A stretch of 64,000 bases of DNA from CAZADS01 sp964483985 (GTDB taxonomy: Bacteria > Pseudomonadota > Alphaproteobacteria > Thalassobaculales > Thalassobaculaceae). A program made the position numbers and the translations under genes. Positions 62,599-64,000 of the stretch are shown in pieces (position 1 is the first letter of the stretch; each line of letters starts with the position of its first letter). The notes under the pieces are model-generated. The model saw nothing but the letters and a program-made list of their open reading frames with translations. It was not told the DNA's origin and made no database searches. The DNA lies in NCBI GenBank assembly GCA_964483985.1, contig CAZADS010000093.1, positions 1 through 64,000 of the forward strand, given 5' to 3'.

Positions 62599-63378
62599 TT
62601 AACTTGGAATAATACCACCATCTACATTATATGCCTGCCCTGTAACGTTCTGCGAACCTGGTGAGGCCAGAAACACGACTATAGCCGCGATGTCGGATGG
62701 GTCGTTGGAGCGTCCAATGGGTATCATCTCGGACCTCTTTTTTTGCATAGCGTCTAAACTTAGCCCTTCCTGTTTTGCTCGGGCGCGAAGATTTTCTCGC
62801 GAAATGGCGGTTTCGGTTACTCCAGGGCAAACTGAATTTACATTTATATTGTGACGAGCAAGTTGCTGGGACGCAGTTTTTGTTAGACTAATTACAGCAC
62901 CTTTGCTGGCGGCGTACGCAGCATTGGTGGTTCCGGGATATCCCCTGCCTGCGATCGATGCAATATTAATGATCCGTCCCCTTCGACGAGGTATCATTTC
63001 CCTAGCAGCACCTTGTAAGCAAAGGAAAACTCCTTTGGCGTTAACGCGGTGGATATGATCCCAATCATTCTCAGTGATATCCATTATATCTATACGGCGA
63101 GTTACACCTGCGTTGTTAAGTATTATATCAATTTGACCAAAGGTTTTTATGGTCTGATTGATCATATTTTGGACGCTTCTTTTGTCTCCTACATCCGTTT
63201 CCACCGATAAAGATTTACCCCCTTTTTCCAGAATGGATTGTGTAATAAGATCTGCGGATGCTTTTTTGATATCGGCGGCTACTACGGTTGCCCCAGCGTC
63301 CGACAACGCTGTCGCAGATGCTGCTCCTATTCCGTTACCCGCGCCTGTAACAATAGCTATTTGACCGTTTAAGCTCAT
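62599..63378 (-). CDS. Short-chain dehydrogenase/reductase
   Basis: Classical SDR, 259 residues, FabG-like. Cofactor motif IVTGAGNGIGAASA; acidic residue after strand 2 (VVAADIKK) favours NAD; NNAGVTRR; catalytic Ser/Tyr/Lys in NIASIAGRGYPGTTNAAYAASKGA (conserved in parts); VCPGVTETAI; C-terminal NVTGQAYNVDGG. Substrate unknown. It lies 55 bases downstream of the LLM oxidoreductase gene on the same strand and may share its transcript. Confidence 0.92.
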   Translation of the reverse strand: MSLNGQIAIVTGAGNGIGAASATALSDAGATVVAADIKKASADLITQSILEKGGKSLSVETDVGDKRSVQNMINQTIKTFGQIDIILNNAGVTRRIDIMDITENDWDHIHRVNAKGVFLCLQGAAREMIPRRRGRIINIASIAGRGYPGTTNAAYAASKGAVISLTKTASQQLARHNINVNSVCPGVTETAISRENLRARAKQEGLSLDAMQKKRSEMIPIGRSNDPSDIAAIVVFLASPGSQNVTGQAYNVDGGIIPS

Positions 63379-63433
63379 ATTTTACTCCAGCGTCTTTTGG
63401 AATTCTTCCTTATTCATAGAGACCATTTGCGAA

Positions 63434-64000
63434 TTATTCGGCAGCTAAAAAAGTTGGCACGGGCATTGGAATATCACAAATTTTACTAAGGGGTTTTCCA
63501 AAATAACTTTCGATTTTAGGAACAACCTTAGTAGCAAATTGTTCCATCGAATTCATTACAGCCGAGCTTGGCATATCGCCAACGGCAAAGTAAATATTCA
63601 TATGTCGAGGCCCATAGAGTTCGATTTCCCAGCATAGCCGTTCGGCTACCTTTTCCGCGTTGCCGACCACGATGTTCTCCGCGACCTGATCTAACGAAGG
63701 TTCGTTTGGAAATGAATTTTCTTCGACCATATAGTCATCTACCATCATTTCCCGTCTATGCCGTAAAGACATAGCTATGCGTTTTTGAAATCGCGCCCCA
63801 TTTACATAACATTCTAACACTGACGGATCGTCGCTAACGCAAACGAAACGTAACACTCCAAGGGGTATTATTGACGGGTCCTTACCTTCTTCTTGGTAAC
63901 AGTGTTCAATTTGGTCTCGGATTTTTCTTATTCCTTGGGGGCTTTCAATTCCTCCGGAAATAAAAGGAATATAGCCGTCTCGGGCACAGCGACGATGACT
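63434..64000 (-). CDS. LLM-class flavin-dependent oxidoreductase, partial
   Basis: C-terminal 188 codons of a luciferase-like monooxygenase; the 5' part is beyond the right edge. The frame stays open from base 64000 (SHRRCARDGYIPFISGG..., then IRKIRDQIEHCYQEEGKDP) through to the TAA at 63434. The C-terminal segments VAENIVVGNAEKVAERL, MNIYFAVGDMPSSAVMNSMEQFATKVVP (conserved in parts) are typical of LLM enzymes, which use reduced flavin and oxygen. Substrate unknown. Confidence 0.85.
   Translation of the reverse strand, partial: SHRRCARDGYIPFISGGIESPQGIRKIRDQIEHCYQEEGKDPSIIPLGVLRFVCVSDDPSVLECYVNGARFQKRIAMSLRHRREMMVDDYMVEENSFPNEPSLDQVAENIVVGNAEKVAERLCWEIELYGPRHMNIYFAVGDMPSSAVMNSMEQFATKVVPKIESYFGKPLSKICDIPMPVPTFLAAE

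Noticed and set aside
1..64000. CRISPR arrays, insertion sequences, prophage or integration sites
   Set aside because: No regularly spaced repeats, transposase, integrase or phage structural genes were seen on reading both strands.

Overview
This 64 kb window is a dense, fairly AT-rich bacterial chromosome segment. Gene content points to a free-living, probably marine, alphaproteobacterium. The pointers are a ChrR/RpoE-type ECF sigma pair beside a cyclopropane-synthase-like lipid module, a DUF1289 protein, ApaG, a DUF6134 secreted protein, COG4671-type glycosyltransferases and several CaiB/BaiF CoA-transferases. No genus can be named from the sequence alone. I saw no insertion sequence, prophage, CRISPR array or rRNA. 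The only tRNA found is tRNA-Gly(CCC).

Layout. 1-1305 (minus): succinate dehydrogenase sdhC-sdhD-sdhA, with sdhA cut by the window edge. 1587-7464: acetyl-CoA synthetase, panC, an IlvD/Edd-family sugar-acid-type dehydratase and a ketopantoate-reductase-like protein. 7483-20173 (minus): eleven tightly packed genes that look like one operon. In transcription order they are a MurG-like glycosyltransferase, two GT4 glycosyltransferases, a histidine phosphatase, a second MurG-like glycosyltransferase, a polysaccharide deacetylase, a small membrane protein, and a complete Opp/Dpp-type ABC importer. 20427-24157 (plus, divergent): an 881-residue ABC exporter with a very unusual nucleotide-binding domain, a cyclic-nucleotide-binding protein and a methyltransferase-like protein. 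Together these two divergent units are the best candidate here for an undescribed cell-envelope glycan system. 24097-33000: Nudix hydrolase, pgk, M24 and ArgE peptidase-family genes, TrkH, folE, apaG, tRNA-Gly, a DJ-1-like protein and DUF1289.

33487-34733: polyamine genes speD-speE behind a 500-base leader with structured elements. 34902-41573: three GT2 glycosyltransferases and a full dTDP-L-rhamnose set (rfbC-rfbB-rfbD-rfbA), so a rhamnose-containing surface glycan is likely. 41582-50650: an accessory catabolic region with a zinc alcohol dehydrogenase, two CaiB/BaiF CoA-transferases, an enoyl-CoA hydratase, a TauD-type dioxygenase, a 3-hydroxyisobutyrate-dehydrogenase-like enzyme, an aldo/keto reductase and a CitE-like CoA lyase. 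50718-52204: a DUF6134 protein and an SDR.

52668-58898: a four-gene lipid operon (flavoprotein, DUF1365, cyclopropane-fatty-acid-synthase-like methyltransferase, GPH transporter) divergent from an RpoE-like sigma factor and its ChrR-like anti-sigma factor. By analogy with the singlet-oxygen response of Rhodobacter sphaeroides, this is probably a photo-oxidative stress locus. The anti-sigma gene is split by an in-frame TAA exactly between its zinc-binding sigma-binding half and its cupin sensor half. 58993-64000: amino-acid-oxidase-like flavoprotein, two LLM-type oxidoreductases (the second cut by the window end), a 2-oxoglutarate/Fe(II) dioxygenase and an SDR.
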